Translations under genes and position numbers: made by a program
Notes under the pieces: model-generated
Told to the model about the DNA's origin: nothing
Databases searched by the model: none
Seen by the model: only the letters and a program-made list of their open reading frames with translations
Assembly (NCBI GenBank): GCA_052390415.1
Contig: JBQTGY010000112.1
Location: forward strand, 1-14,038
Length of the DNA stretch: 14,038 nt
Source: JANNWF01 sp052390415
GTDB lineage: Bacteria; Pseudomonadota; Gammaproteobacteria; Xanthomonadales; Xanthomonadaceae
Reading direction: 5' to 3'
Part shown: positions 1 through 8,948 of the stretch, piece by piece
Numbering within the stretch: position 1 is the first letter of the stretch
How the letters are laid out: each line of letters starts with the position of its first letter

Positions 1-1
1 C

Positions 2-967
2 ATCCTCCAGACCTTGGAGAGCGAAGGCCTTGGCTTCGAATGCGTGTCACAGGGCGAGTTGCAGCACCTGTTTGCGAGCTTGCCGGAACTCGCGCCTAAA
101 CGGGTGCTGTTCACACCAAGTTTTGCGCCGTTGGCTGAGTACGCCGATGCCTTGGCCAGAGGCGTGCGGGTGACGGTCGACAATGCCGCGCTATTGCGTA
201 CTTCACCCGATGTGTTCCGTGGCCGCGACGTGATCCTGCGGATCGATCCGGGCTTCGGTTCCGGTCACCACGAAAAGGTGCGTACGGGTGGTCGCGAAGC
301 CAAGTTTGGGTTGGCCATTGAAGCATTGGACGACTTTCTCGCGGCCGCGCGTGCCATCAATGTGCGCGTGGTGGGTCTGCACGCACACATCGGCAGCGGC
401 ATCGTCGATCCATTGCACTGGCGCGAGGTCTATGCGCAACTGGCTGCGCTGGCCGATGGCATCGGCACCGTGGCCAGCATCGATGTGGGTGGTGGGTTGG
501 GCGTGGCCTATGAACCGCAGGCCGAGAGTCTGGATTTGACGGCGTATGCCAGCGCCTTGGCCGAGATCAAATCAGCGTATCCCCAGTACGAATTGTGGAT
601 CGAACCCGGTCGATATTTGGTCGCCGAATGCGGTGTGCTCGTGCTTAAAGTGACGCAAGTGGTCGAAAAAGCGGGTGTGCGTCGAATCGGTGCCGACGCC
701 GGCATGAACGCGCTGATGCGTCCTGCGCTGTATGGCGCGTATCACCAGATCGTCAATCTGACGCGATTGATCGATCCGCCGGGCGCACCGTGTGAAGTGG
801 TAGGCCCCATCTGCGAGACAGGCGACGTCCTGGGCCGGCGGCGCCATTTGCCCGACACGACGGCGCCCGGCGATGTGCTGTTGATTGCCCACGCCGGTGC
901 TTACGGCGCGGTCATGGCGAGTCGGTATAACCTGCGCGCCATGCCCAACGAAGACGTGCTGCCATGA
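2..967 (+). CDS. lysA: Diaminopimelate decarboxylase, C-terminal part (5' cut by window edge)
   Basis: This PLP-dependent enzyme of the alanine-racemase fold (type III) decarboxylates meso-diaminopimelate to L-lysine in the cytoplasm. The frame is open from the first bases and reads ILQTLESEGLGF, so the TTG at 14 is internal, and the N-terminal segment with the PLP-binding lysine lies outside the window. Counting from codon 14, visible motifs are KFGL (97-100), HAHIGSG (123-129), the glycine-rich DVGGG phosphate-binding loop (157-161), EPGR (197-200) and the catalytic CETGD (267-271, bases 812-826). The last contains the Cys contributed to the partner subunit's active site. The wording around GHHEKVRTGG and EPGRYLVAE resembles, from memory, xanthomonad LysA proteins fused behind an aspartokinase. 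A LysC-LysA fusion is therefore possible but cannot be seen here. The stop overlaps the next start as ATGA (964-967), and the gene heads an operon with murL and murD2. Confidence 0.93.
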   Translation: MLQTLESEGLGFECVSQGELQHLFASLPELAPKRVLFTPSFAPLAEYADALARGVRVTVDNAALLRTSPDVFRGRDVILRIDPGFGSGHHEKVRTGGREAKFGLAIEALDDFLAAARAINVRVVGLHAHIGSGIVDPLHWREVYAQLAALADGIGTVASIDVGGGLGVAYEPQAESLDLTAYASALAEIKSAYPQYELWIEPGRYLVAECGVLVLKVTQVVEKAGVRRIGADAGMNALMRPALYGAYHQIVNLTRLIDPPGAPCEVVGPICETGDVLGRRRHLPDTTAPGDVLLIAHAGAYGAVMASRYNLRAMPNEDVLP

Positions 968-1449
968 CCGCGCAACGCTGGCTGGTCACTGCCAACTCCA
1001 GCATTGCCGGCGTGCTGGGCTTGCTCGTGGTTGGGCTCTTGTTTGGAGGGGACGTGTATGCGCCGAAGGCGATGGCGACGATGGTGTTGATGTTCGTGCT
1101 GCCGGCGGTGCTGGCGGCCGCGTTGGCGACCTGGAAGGTCGGTGGACGCCGATTGCAGCGGCCCACGCAGGCAGCCGGCGGCGCGCTGATGTTGGCCATC
1201 TGGACCACCCTGATTGCATATGCCATTTACTTCTTGATCGTGGGGCTGATCGGCGTGCCGTGGGCGATGATGATCGCGCAGTCACAGAACACGTCGATGT
1301 GGGAAGCCTTGACCTCAGGCTTTTTGGTCGGCGGTGTGGCCTTGGCCATCGCGACCGTGCTCGGGTTCTTGCCGGCAGTGGGCCTTTGTTGGTGGACATC
1401 CACGTTGGCAACGCGTCGACGATTGCTCGAATTGGCGAATGAGCCATGA
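964..1449 (+). CDS. Small four-helix membrane protein of unknown function, coupled to lysA and murL
   Basis: I do not recognise this 161-residue protein. It has four hydrophobic stretches, roughly residues 10-28, 36-56, 74-98 and 117-141, so it is predicted to be a polytopic inner-membrane protein. A short basic segment (KVGGRRLQR) follows the second helix and a basic tail (RRRLLELANEP) ends the protein. No catalytic motif, signal peptide or metal-binding cluster is visible. The start overlaps the lysA stop as ATGA (964-967), and its own stop overlaps the murL start as ATGA (1446-1449). Translation is therefore very probably coupled through all three genes. The position inside a lysine/peptidoglycan precursor operon hints at an envelope role, but that is inference only. 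Confidence refers to its being a real gene. Confidence 0.8.
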   Translation: MTAQRWLVTANSSIAGVLGLLVVGLLFGGDVYAPKAMATMVLMFVLPAVLAAALATWKVGGRRLQRPTQAAGGALMLAIWTTLIAYAIYFLIVGLIGVPWAMMIAQSQNTSMWEALTSGFLVGGVALAIATVLGFLPAVGLCWWTSTLATRRRLLELANEP

Positions 1450-2811
1450 GCAATCCGCGTTCGTCCTCGCATGTTTTCAAGCGCGATGAGATCGCCTGTT
1501 TTCGCTTTGTGCGCACGGAGTTCTGTGCCAAGTCGGGGCTGGCGAAATTGGTCTATGCCTTCGACGATGGTCCCGAACTGATCGAGACCATTCGGGTGCC
1601 GGGCGCGCCGTTTGATCTCTCGGTCGAGCGAGTGATGGCAGTCGAGGCCGCGTTGCGGCTGCTGCACATGATCGCTGGCGTCAGTTATTTCAAGGCGGCA
1701 GTGCCGAAGACCATTCGTATTGATGGTTATGCCATCGATGCCGACACCGCGAGCGTTCTGAGCACGGTTTACGAGAACGGGCTGGCCGAGTTCGCCTATC
1801 GCAATGGCCTGAGCTTGCGCGGCAAGATTCGTTTTCCGGCCGTGGCCGCGGACAGGCCAATCGCCCTCGCTCGGACGGGTGAAAACACGCCGCGCCGAGC
1901 GCTGGTCGCCATCGGCGGCGGCAAAGACTCCTTGGTCAGTATCGAGGCCTTGCGCGCGCTTGGAATGAGTCAGACGGTCACCTGGATCGGTGCCGCGCCA
2001 CTGATTCGCGCCTGCGCCGAACGCACCGGTTTGCCGCTGCTGCAAATTGAACGTCAGCTTGCCGCGCAGTTGTTCGAGTTCAATCGCGCCGGTGCCTGGA
2101 ATGGACACATTCCGGTGACGGCGATCAACTCCGCCATTCTGGTGTTCGCCGCGCTGCTGGTCGGTGCCGATAGCGTGGTGTTTTCCAACGAGCGCTCGGC
2201 CAGTTATGGCAGCCAGATCGAAGGCACCGGTGAGGTCAATCACCAGTGGTCCAAGGGCTGGGATTTTGAGCGTTTGTTCGCGGCGGAAGTGCGCCGCACG
2301 GTGGCGTCACACTTCAGCTATTTCTCGCTGCTGCGTCCCTTGTCGGAGTTGGCTGTCGCTCGGCAATTCGCCCGCTTGAATCGCTATGACGCGCATTTCT
2401 CCAGCTGCAATCGCAACTTCCATTTGCTGGGCGAACGCCCCGCCAGTCGTTGGTGCGGCGTGTGTCCGAAATGCCATTTCGTCTTTCTCGCGCTGGCGCC
2501 ATTCATGCCAAAGCCGCGATTGGTGGCGATCTTTGGCCGCAACTTGCTGGATGAAGCAGAACAAGCCGCGGGCTTCGATGCCTTGATCGAATACCGCGAT
2601 CACAAGCCATTTGAGTGTGTCGGCGAAGGCCGTGAATCGCGCGCCGCCTTGGCCACACTCAGCCAATCACCGGTGTGGCGCGAAGACGCCTTGGTCGCGC
2701 GTTTTACACGCGAAATCTTGCCGCAGCTTGATCCCGCCGAGCTGACAATCGCGCCGCAGCTTGTGGCACAAGGCGAGCACGGCATCCCCGCTGAACTGTG
2801 GAGTCGACTCG

Positions 2812-2831
<20 letters not shown>
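1446..2831 (+). CDS. murL: UDP-N-acetylmuramoyl-L-alanyl-L-glutamate epimerase MurL
   Basis: MurL converts the terminal L-Glu of UDP-MurNAc-L-Ala-L-Glu to D-Glu in an ATP- and Mg-dependent reaction in the cytoplasm. It completes the alternative D-Glu route started by MurD2, which was characterised in Xanthomonas. The 461-residue length fits the family. Visible landmarks are a PP-loop-like nucleotide motif GGGKDS (157-162), WNGHIPVTAINS (218-229), NERSAS (248-253), and a CGVCPKC cluster (337-343) that could bind zinc. Further cysteines lie nearby, for example SSCNRNF around 321. The ATG overlaps the preceding gene's stop (ATGA), and the 3' end overlaps murD2 by 20 bp. The adjacent murD2 strengthens the call considerably. 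The alternative of a generic PP-loop tRNA or sulfur-transfer enzyme is unlikely given length and context. Confidence 0.9.
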
Positions 2832-4185
<1,354 letters not shown>

Positions 4186-4240
4186 CTGCGTTTCGGTTCG
4201 ACTGCGCCCCTGTGACGCTGTCCAGTCTAGCGGTGTAGAC

Positions 4241-4336
4241 GCCGACGGCAGCGGAGCAAGCTCTACCAGAGTCGGGCCTAAAACTCGGCCTGACGAGTAC
4301 TGGTAGAGCCGAACTTGCTCGGCTGCCTTGTTCGGC
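4241..4336. repeat. REPIN-like pair of inverted GTAG-headed repeats
   Basis: Two copies of one short repeat face each other. The left arm reads GCCGAC (4241-4246), GGCAGCGGAGCAAG (4247-4260) and CTCTACCAG (4261-4269). The right arm reads CTGGTAGAG (4300-4308), CCGAA (4309-4313), CTTGCTCGGCTGCC (4314-4327), TTGT (4328-4331) and TCGGC (4332-4336). Apart from one mismatch and two small insertions the arms are reverse complements. The centre can extend the stem: GUCGGGCC and GGCCUGAC pair around an 8-nt loop with one G-U pair. The right copy has a GTAG head at 4303 followed by the palindrome AGCCGA-ACTTGC-TCGGCT. That layout is typical of REP elements mobilised by RAYT transposases. It lies just downstream of murD2 and could also attenuate read-through or protect the mRNA 3' end. 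Confidence 0.7.
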
Positions 4337-4358
4337 GGGTTTGCGGATGCGCGTCGCA

Positions 4359-4376
4359 ATTGCCACATTTGGCAAT
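4359..4376. promoter_or_regulatory. Perfect 7-4-7 palindrome, possible operator
   Basis: ATTGCCA (4359-4365), spacer CATT, then TGGCAAT (4370-4376) form an exact inverted repeat about 90 bp upstream of the response-regulator start. The short spacer and AT-rich ends suit a dimeric DNA-binding protein better than an RNA terminator. No cognate regulator is evident, and no -35/-10 pair could be placed confidently beside it. Confidence 0.35.
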
Positions 4377-4385
4377 CTCCATTTC

Positions 4386-4434
4386 CCCTTCGACTCGCGT
4401 AGAGTCGGGGCGGGGCGCACCGCTGGGGTAGCGG
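4386..4434 (+). promoter_or_regulatory. Two short hairpins in the presumed response-regulator leader
   Basis: CGACTC (4391-4396) pairs with GAGTCG (4402-4407) over a 5-nt GCGTA loop; flanking CCCC (4385-4388 region) and GGGG can lengthen the stem. CCGCT (4420-4424) pairs with AGCGG (4430-4434) over a 5-nt loop. Both lie 34-80 bp before the ATG at 4468. They could be leader RNA structures or decayed GTAG-type repeats, since the first loop contains GTAG (4399-4402). The functional assignment is weak. Confidence 0.3.
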
Positions 4435-4467
4435 TCGCGGGGAGCGTTAGCTTTTTGGGGTCGCGCA

Positions 4468-5130
4468 ATGATCCGAGTACTGCTGGTCGATGACCACGTG
4501 CTGGTGCGGACGGGCCTGCGAATGCTGTTGGCGGGACAGGTCGACATGGAGTGTGTCGGCGAGGCCGACAGCGGCGAAGAAGCCTTGGTGCTGGTCCGCA
4601 AGAGCCATCCCGACGTGGTCCTTTGCGACCTCCATATGCCTGGATTGAGCGGCTTGGAATTGACCGAGCGCTTGTTGAAGATGGCGAACGCACCGCGCGT
4701 AATTGCGGTGAGCATGCAGGACGACGGCCCGCTTCCGAGGCGCGTGCTTGAAGCGGGCGCCAGCGGTTACGTCAGCAAGTCCAGCCCTGCCGAAGAACTG
4801 TTGCGCGCGATTCGTGACGTTGCCCGCGGCAAACGCTACATCGGCTCGGACATCGCGCAAGCATTGGCGCTGGGCAGCATCAGCAGCAGCACGCGTTCGC
4901 CGTTTGACGGCCTCTCACCGCGCGAGCTGGAGATCGTGATGATGCTGGTGCAAGGCATCCGCACTGGCGACATGGCGCGACAGCTCAGCTTGAGCCCAAA
5001 AACCGTGTCCACCCATAAATACCGCCTGCTGCAAAAGCTCGGCTTGCAGGATGTGATGTCGCTGGCGCGTTTGGCCAGTCAACACGGCTTGCTGGACCAA
5101 GCGCGTACGCTGGCTGAGCCTGGCAAGTAG
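4468..5130 (+). CDS. gacA: GacA/UvrY-type response regulator (REC + LuxR-type HTH)
   Basis: This 220-residue NarL/FixJ-family regulator has an N-terminal receiver domain (about 1-120) with acidic pocket D8/D9, phospho-acceptor D54 in LCDLHMPG, S82 and the conserved K104. A C-terminal LuxR-type HTH spans about 148-210, with the segment LSPKTVSTHKYRLLQKL. Wording and length are closest to GacA/UvrY, the response regulator that activates CsrA-antagonising small RNAs. The cognate sensor (BarA/GacS family) is not in the window. The ATG at 4468 has a GGGG at 4457-4460 with 7-nt spacing. The gene stands alone: a repeat-rich intergenic region lies upstream, and the convergent rne gene ends 132 bp downstream. 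Family assignment is secure; the orthology to GacA is probable rather than proven, since many NarL-type paralogues exist. Confidence 0.82.
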   Translation: MIRVLLVDDHVLVRTGLRMLLAGQVDMECVGEADSGEEALVLVRKSHPDVVLCDLHMPGLSGLELTERLLKMANAPRVIAVSMQDDGPLPRRVLEAGASGYVSKSSPAEELLRAIRDVARGKRYIGSDIAQALALGSISSSTRSPFDGLSPRELEIVMMLVQGIRTGDMARQLSLSPKTVSTHKYRLLQKLGLQDVMSLARLASQHGLLDQARTLAEPGK

Positions 5131-5249
5131 GTCGAGTCTCGACCCGCGATTGCGAACGCAAATTCACCCTGCTGACCGCCGCTCAAACTCAAACCGACGC
5201 GACACCTGGGGCAGTCGATCCGAGCAGCGACTGGAAATCCGCTGCTCGG
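5130..5249. terminator. Hairpins between convergent response regulator and rne
   Basis: CCGAGCAGCG (5220-5229) and CGCTGCTCGG (5240-5249) form a perfect 10-bp stem with a 10-nt loop, just past the end of rne. GGTCGAG (5130-5136) and CTCGACC (5138-5144) form a second, tighter palindrome starting at the stop codon of the response regulator. Neither is followed by a T-tract on either strand. They are therefore better regarded as candidate bidirectional 3'-end structures than as classical intrinsic terminators. Confidence 0.45.
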
Positions 5250-5262
5250 TTCGCGATGCGTA

Positions 5263-8200
5263 CTACGCGCCTGGCGGCGAATTTGCGCTCTTTTGCTTCG
5301 CGACGTCAGCGACAATTTGCTGAAACAAGCCGCCTGACGGACTCACGATGGGTTTGATTGGTTCGGGCAGGCTTGACTCAGGCAGGCTTGACTCCGGCAT
5401 GCCTTGCTCAGCGGGCCTGCTTTGATCAGACCTGCCTCCATCAGTTACGTCGAGCGCTAGCGCCACCTCGATCATCTCTGGCGCAGACACCGGCGGTGCA
5501 ATGCTGACTTCGTCAGCAATCTTCGCCGTCGCCGTCGCTTCATTGGGCAGCATTGCCGAGGCAGGTTTGAAATAAGCCTTGGCCGAGCCTTCGACAATGC
5601 TCGTTGCGGCGATGGTCGGCTCCCCAACTCGCTCGGAGGCTGTTACCGCCTCGGTTGTGGATTCGGCGACCGCGGACATTGGTTCGACTATTGCGCTCGC
5701 TGCGGCCTGAACTTCGGCGACGACGAGTGGCTCTGAGACGGGCATCGCGACTCCAACACCTGTCCCGATGGCTTGAGTATTCGCGACCACCGATGCCAGC
5801 AAAGGCTCAACCTCAGTCGTATCCGCAACCGGCTCGGACGGCAACAAGCTCGTCTCAGGCAACGGAGTTGCAAGGACGGCGGCGTCGATGGGTGCGTGGC
5901 GGACTTCTGTATCCGCAGACTCGTGATTCGACGACGAGGCTGGGACTTCTGCGACCGAAGCAGTCACTGACGACTCAACTTCAGGAGCGCTTTCCACCAC
6001 GGCTGACACCGCCTCGCTCGCAACTGCCGCTGCCATCAAGACAGGGGGCACTACGACAGATGCAGGCTCCGGCATCGGTGCATGCGTAACGATCTGCGCG
6101 GAGCCCGCTGTCGCTGTGGGCGCCAACACCGGCACGGATGTGGGTGCGGGCGATGGAAAATATCCAGCGGTCGGGGGTGCCAGACGAGAAACGCTCGCCT
6201 TGGTTTCAGCTGACTCTTCTGCGGCAGATGCAGACTCCGGTGAGGTGACGCTGGAGCTTTCTACCCGATCAAGCAGAACAGCGGGCGCGGCAGTGGCCGC
6301 TTGCTCGTCGTGGTCCTCATCGTCCTGTTCGCCGTCAAATTCGAGCTGACTCTGGTCGCCCAGACCCGCGTCCAACGCAGATACGCCGGTTGCGTCTTGC
6401 TGACGACGACGTCGCCGACCGCCACGCCGACCGCGGCGCCTGCGTGCACCACCCTCTCCGGTCGCGTCTGCAGTCGCGTCGGTGGTGGCCGAGGTCTCGG
6501 TCACGCCGCTTGCCAGCAATGCGGCCGCTGCGGCGATCTGCTCGGCAGTCAATGGCTCGCTGGCCGGAACTTGTTTTGTAGGCGTTTCGACAGCCGTATT
6601 GGCCGCGATTTGTCCATCACGGCGCGGCTCCCGACCGCGCCCGCCTCGTTGGCCTTCCTGACGACCGCTGGTCCGATCACCACCCGCTTGCGGAGTGGCT
6701 GATTTGTCGTGGCTTGTATTGTCAGTGCCAGCGCGGTCCGCAGCAGGCCGATCCGTGGGTGTGCGATCAGCGACAGGCCGATCACTCGCAGGTCGCTCAT
6801 TGCCGCGACCAGGTTTTGCCTGGGGCTGACGATCCGCTGCGGGCTTGTTCACAGACTCTTCGGCGACCTTCGTGGCTTGCGGCGTTGGCTGTGGCCGCCC
6901 TTGTTTGTTGCGTTCGGCGTGATCCTCACGCCCGCGACCACGCCCGCTGCGGTCGCCTCGTTCGTTGCGTTTGCCACCTGCAGGAGCATGTGGTCGTTCG
7001 CTCGTCGTTACCGGCCGCCGTTGCGTGTGGTCAGCCGCAGGCGCGGCGGCAGCGGGCTGGGATTCAGTACTCGCAAACCAGCCCATGACCTGCGACCAGA
7101 AGCTCTTTTTCGGCGGCGCAACCAAGGCAGCCGGCAGCGCGACAGCCACAGCCACGGGCTCTGCTGCTTCAATGGGTTCGCGCAGCGGCGCCGGGGTCGC
7201 CGGGCGCACATTGGTGACGGCGGGCGGCGGTGGAACGTTCAGTTGCGCCTTGGTCAGCGCATGCACTTCCTGCTTGCGTGGGCTGATGCGGTGATAACTC
7301 GGTCTTGCTGCTTCTTCGCCGATCTCGTTCTCACGCATGCGCATGACGTTGAAATGCGGCGTTTCCAGCTGCGGATCGGCGACCACGATCAGCGGCACGT
7401 CGTGGCGCTGTTCAATTTCCCGCAGCGCCAGGCGCTTTTCGTTCAACAGGAAGTTGGCGATTTCGCCGGGTGCCTGCACCAACACCTGGCCAGTGCCGTC
7501 CTTCATCGCCTGTTCTTCAATCAGACGCAGGATCGACAGCGACAACGACTCGACGCTGCGCATGCGGCCATGGCCGCTGCAGCGCGGGCAAATGATCTGG
7601 CTGGACTCGCCCAAACTCGGACGCAGCCGTTGCCGCGACATTTCCAGCAAGCCAAAGCGTGAGATGCGACCGATCTGCACGCGCGCGCGATCCTGCTTCA
7701 GCGCGTTTTGCAGACGATTTTCGACATCGCGCTGATGTTTGGTCGACGACATGTCGATGAAGTCGATCACCACCAAACCACCCAGATCGCGCAAACGCAA
7801 TTGGCGCGCCACTTCGTCAGCGGCCTCCAGATTGGTGTTGTAGGCGGTTTCCTCGATATCACTGCCCTTGGTCGCGCGCGCCGAGTTGACGTCGACGGCG
7901 GTCAAGGCTTCCGTCTGATCCATCACGATCGCGCCGCCGGAAGGCAAACGCAATTCGCGGGCATACGCGTTTTCTATCTGGCTCTCGATCTGGAAGCGTG
8001 AAAACAGCGGGGTGGTTTCGGAGTAGCGCTTCAACTTGCGCAGGTTGTGCGGCATCACTTGCTCAACGAAGGCGCGGGCGTCTTCGTAAACATCGTCACT
8101 GTCGATCAGGATTTCGCCAACGTCATTGCGCAAATAATCACGCAGCGCGCGAATGATCAACCGTGATTCCTGATAAATCAGGAAAGGCGATGGCTTGGTC

Positions 8201-8793
8201 AGGGCCGCATCGGTAATTGCGCGCCACACCTGCAGCAGATAATCCAGATCCCATTGCAGCTCTTCGGCATCGCGGCCCATGCCGGCAGTGCGGATGATCA
8301 CGCCCATGTCATCGGGAATGGACAGTTTGTCCATCGCTTCCTTGAGTGCGGCGCGATCATCGCCCTCGATACGGCGGGAAACGCCACCCGCGCGCGGACT
8401 GTTCGGCATCAGCACCATGTAGCGGCCGGCCAACGAGATGAACGTGGTCAAGGCGGCGCCCTTGTTGCCGCGCTCTTCCTTGTCGACCTGGATGACGACT
8501 TCCTGGCCTTCGCGCAGGAGTTCCTTCATCGACGCTTTGTCGGGGTTTACACCGTCGACAAAATAATCGCGGGAAATTTCCTTCAGTGGCAAAAAGCCAT
8601 GGCGTTCACCACCGTATTCGACAAACGCTGCTTCCAGCGAAGGCTCGATACGGGTGATGCGGCCTTTGTAGATGTTGCCTTTTTTCTGTTCTTTTGAAGG
8701 TTGTTCGATGTCAATGTCATACAGCGTCTGACCATCGACAATGGCGACGCGCAACTCTTCCTGCTGAGTTGCATTGATGAGCATTCTTTTCAT
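5263..8793 (-). CDS. rne: Ribonuclease E
   Basis: RNase E is the essential endoribonuclease that starts mRNA decay, matures 9S rRNA and tRNA, and scaffolds the degradosome at the inner membrane. The start MKRMLINATQQEELRVA matches E. coli RNase E, with GAGGAA about 9 nt upstream. The catalytic half (about 1-520) includes an S1 domain (about 38-119), a 5'-sensor/RNase H region, Mg-binding D301 and D344 (TAVDVNSARATKG; VVIDFIDM) and the Zn-link CPRC (C402, C405). These sit two residues before their E. coli counterparts. The tail has a candidate amphipathic membrane helix KKSFWSQVMGWFAS (562-575), Arg-rich blocks (608-633, 706-726, 783-798), Asp-Arg pentads (666-697), an acidic run (819-830) and about 300 residues rich in Ala, Val, Ser and Pro. 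The extreme end GGLFQQIVADVAKQK may be a short interaction motif. At 1176 aa it is longer than E. coli RNase E (1061 aa) and clearly not RNase G. Confidence 0.97.
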   Translation of the reverse strand: MKRMLINATQQEELRVAIVDGQTLYDIDIEQPSKEQKKGNIYKGRITRIEPSLEAAFVEYGGERHGFLPLKEISRDYFVDGVNPDKASMKELLREGQEVVIQVDKEERGNKGAALTTFISLAGRYMVLMPNSPRAGGVSRRIEGDDRAALKEAMDKLSIPDDMGVIIRTAGMGRDAEELQWDLDYLLQVWRAITDAALTKPSPFLIYQESRLIIRALRDYLRNDVGEILIDSDDVYEDARAFVEQVMPHNLRKLKRYSETTPLFSRFQIESQIENAYARELRLPSGGAIVMDQTEALTAVDVNSARATKGSDIEETAYNTNLEAADEVARQLRLRDLGGLVVIDFIDMSSTKHQRDVENRLQNALKQDRARVQIGRISRFGLLEMSRQRLRPSLGESSQIICPRCSGHGRMRSVESLSLSILRLIEEQAMKDGTGQVLVQAPGEIANFLLNEKRLALREIEQRHDVPLIVVADPQLETPHFNVMRMRENEIGEEAARPSYHRISPRKQEVHALTKAQLNVPPPPAVTNVRPATPAPLREPIEAAEPVAVAVALPAALVAPPKKSFWSQVMGWFASTESQPAAAAPAADHTQRRPVTTSERPHAPAGGKRNERGDRSGRGRGREDHAERNKQGRPQPTPQATKVAEESVNKPAADRQPQAKPGRGNERPASDRPVADRTPTDRPAADRAGTDNTSHDKSATPQAGGDRTSGRQEGQRGGRGREPRRDGQIAANTAVETPTKQVPASEPLTAEQIAAAAALLASGVTETSATTDATADATGEGGARRRRGRRGGRRRRRQQDATGVSALDAGLGDQSQLEFDGEQDDEDHDEQAATAAPAVLLDRVESSSVTSPESASAAEESAETKASVSRLAPPTAGYFPSPAPTSVPVLAPTATAGSAQIVTHAPMPEPASVVVPPVLMAAAVASEAVSAVVESAPEVESSVTASVAEVPASSSNHESADTEVRHAPIDAAVLATPLPETSLLPSEPVADTTEVEPLLASVVANTQAIGTGVGVAMPVSEPLVVAEVQAAASAIVEPMSAVAESTTEAVTASERVGEPTIAATSIVEGSAKAYFKPASAMLPNEATATAKIADEVSIAPPVSAPEMIEVALALDVTDGGRSDQSRPAEQGMPESSLPESSLPEPIKPIVSPSGGLFQQIVADVAKQKSANSPPGA
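5365..5410. repeat. Three 15-bp tandem repeats in the 3' end of rne
   Basis: GGCAGGCTTGACTCA (5366-5380), GGCAGGCTTGACTCC (5381-5395) and the degenerate GGCATGCCTTGCTCA (5396-5410) are head-to-tail. On the coding strand they give successive pentapeptides EQGMP-ESSLP-ESSLP (residues 1129-1143). The unit is a multiple of three, so copy-number change would keep the frame. Confidence 0.85.
6703..6798 (-). repeat. Asp-Arg pentapeptide repeats in the RNase E tail
   Basis: RNase E residues 666-697 fall into five-residue steps: ERPAS, DRPVA, DRTPT, DRPAA, DRAGT, DNTSH, DK. The acidic residue recurs exactly every fifth position (666, 671, 676, 681, 686, 691, 696) and Arg follows it in the first five units. 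It lies between two Arg-rich blocks in the region where E. coli RNase E binds RNA and RhlB, so an RNA- or partner-binding role is possible. Confidence 0.75.
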
Positions 8794-8948
8794 TTTTTCT
8801 CATTCCTCACGCGCTCAACCGCAAGGAACGTCAGGGTGCACGCCTCTTTAGCTTCTGAAGGCGGTTCGCGGCGCAACGCGCTCGCTTACTGCCGTGCAAG
8901 AAACCTCAGCGCTGCAACACCACCGACGTCATCGCCGCGGGAGCGCTC

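Noticed and set aside
1227..2243. 338-residue minus-strand open frame opposite murL and the membrane gene
   Set aside because: It is an antisense shadow of well-supported coding sequence. Its translation is rich in Arg, His and Gln with no recognisable domain or ribosome site.
2761..2811. Longer murD2 starting at TTG 2761
   Set aside because: The added 17 residues lie wholly within murL and are not part of the Mur ligase fold. ATG 2812 has a GGAG ribosome site.
6709..7662. 317-residue plus-strand open frame opposite rne
   Set aside because: It lies antisense to the RNase E catalytic and linker region, and its low-complexity Arg/Cys-rich translation is typical of high-GC shadow frames.
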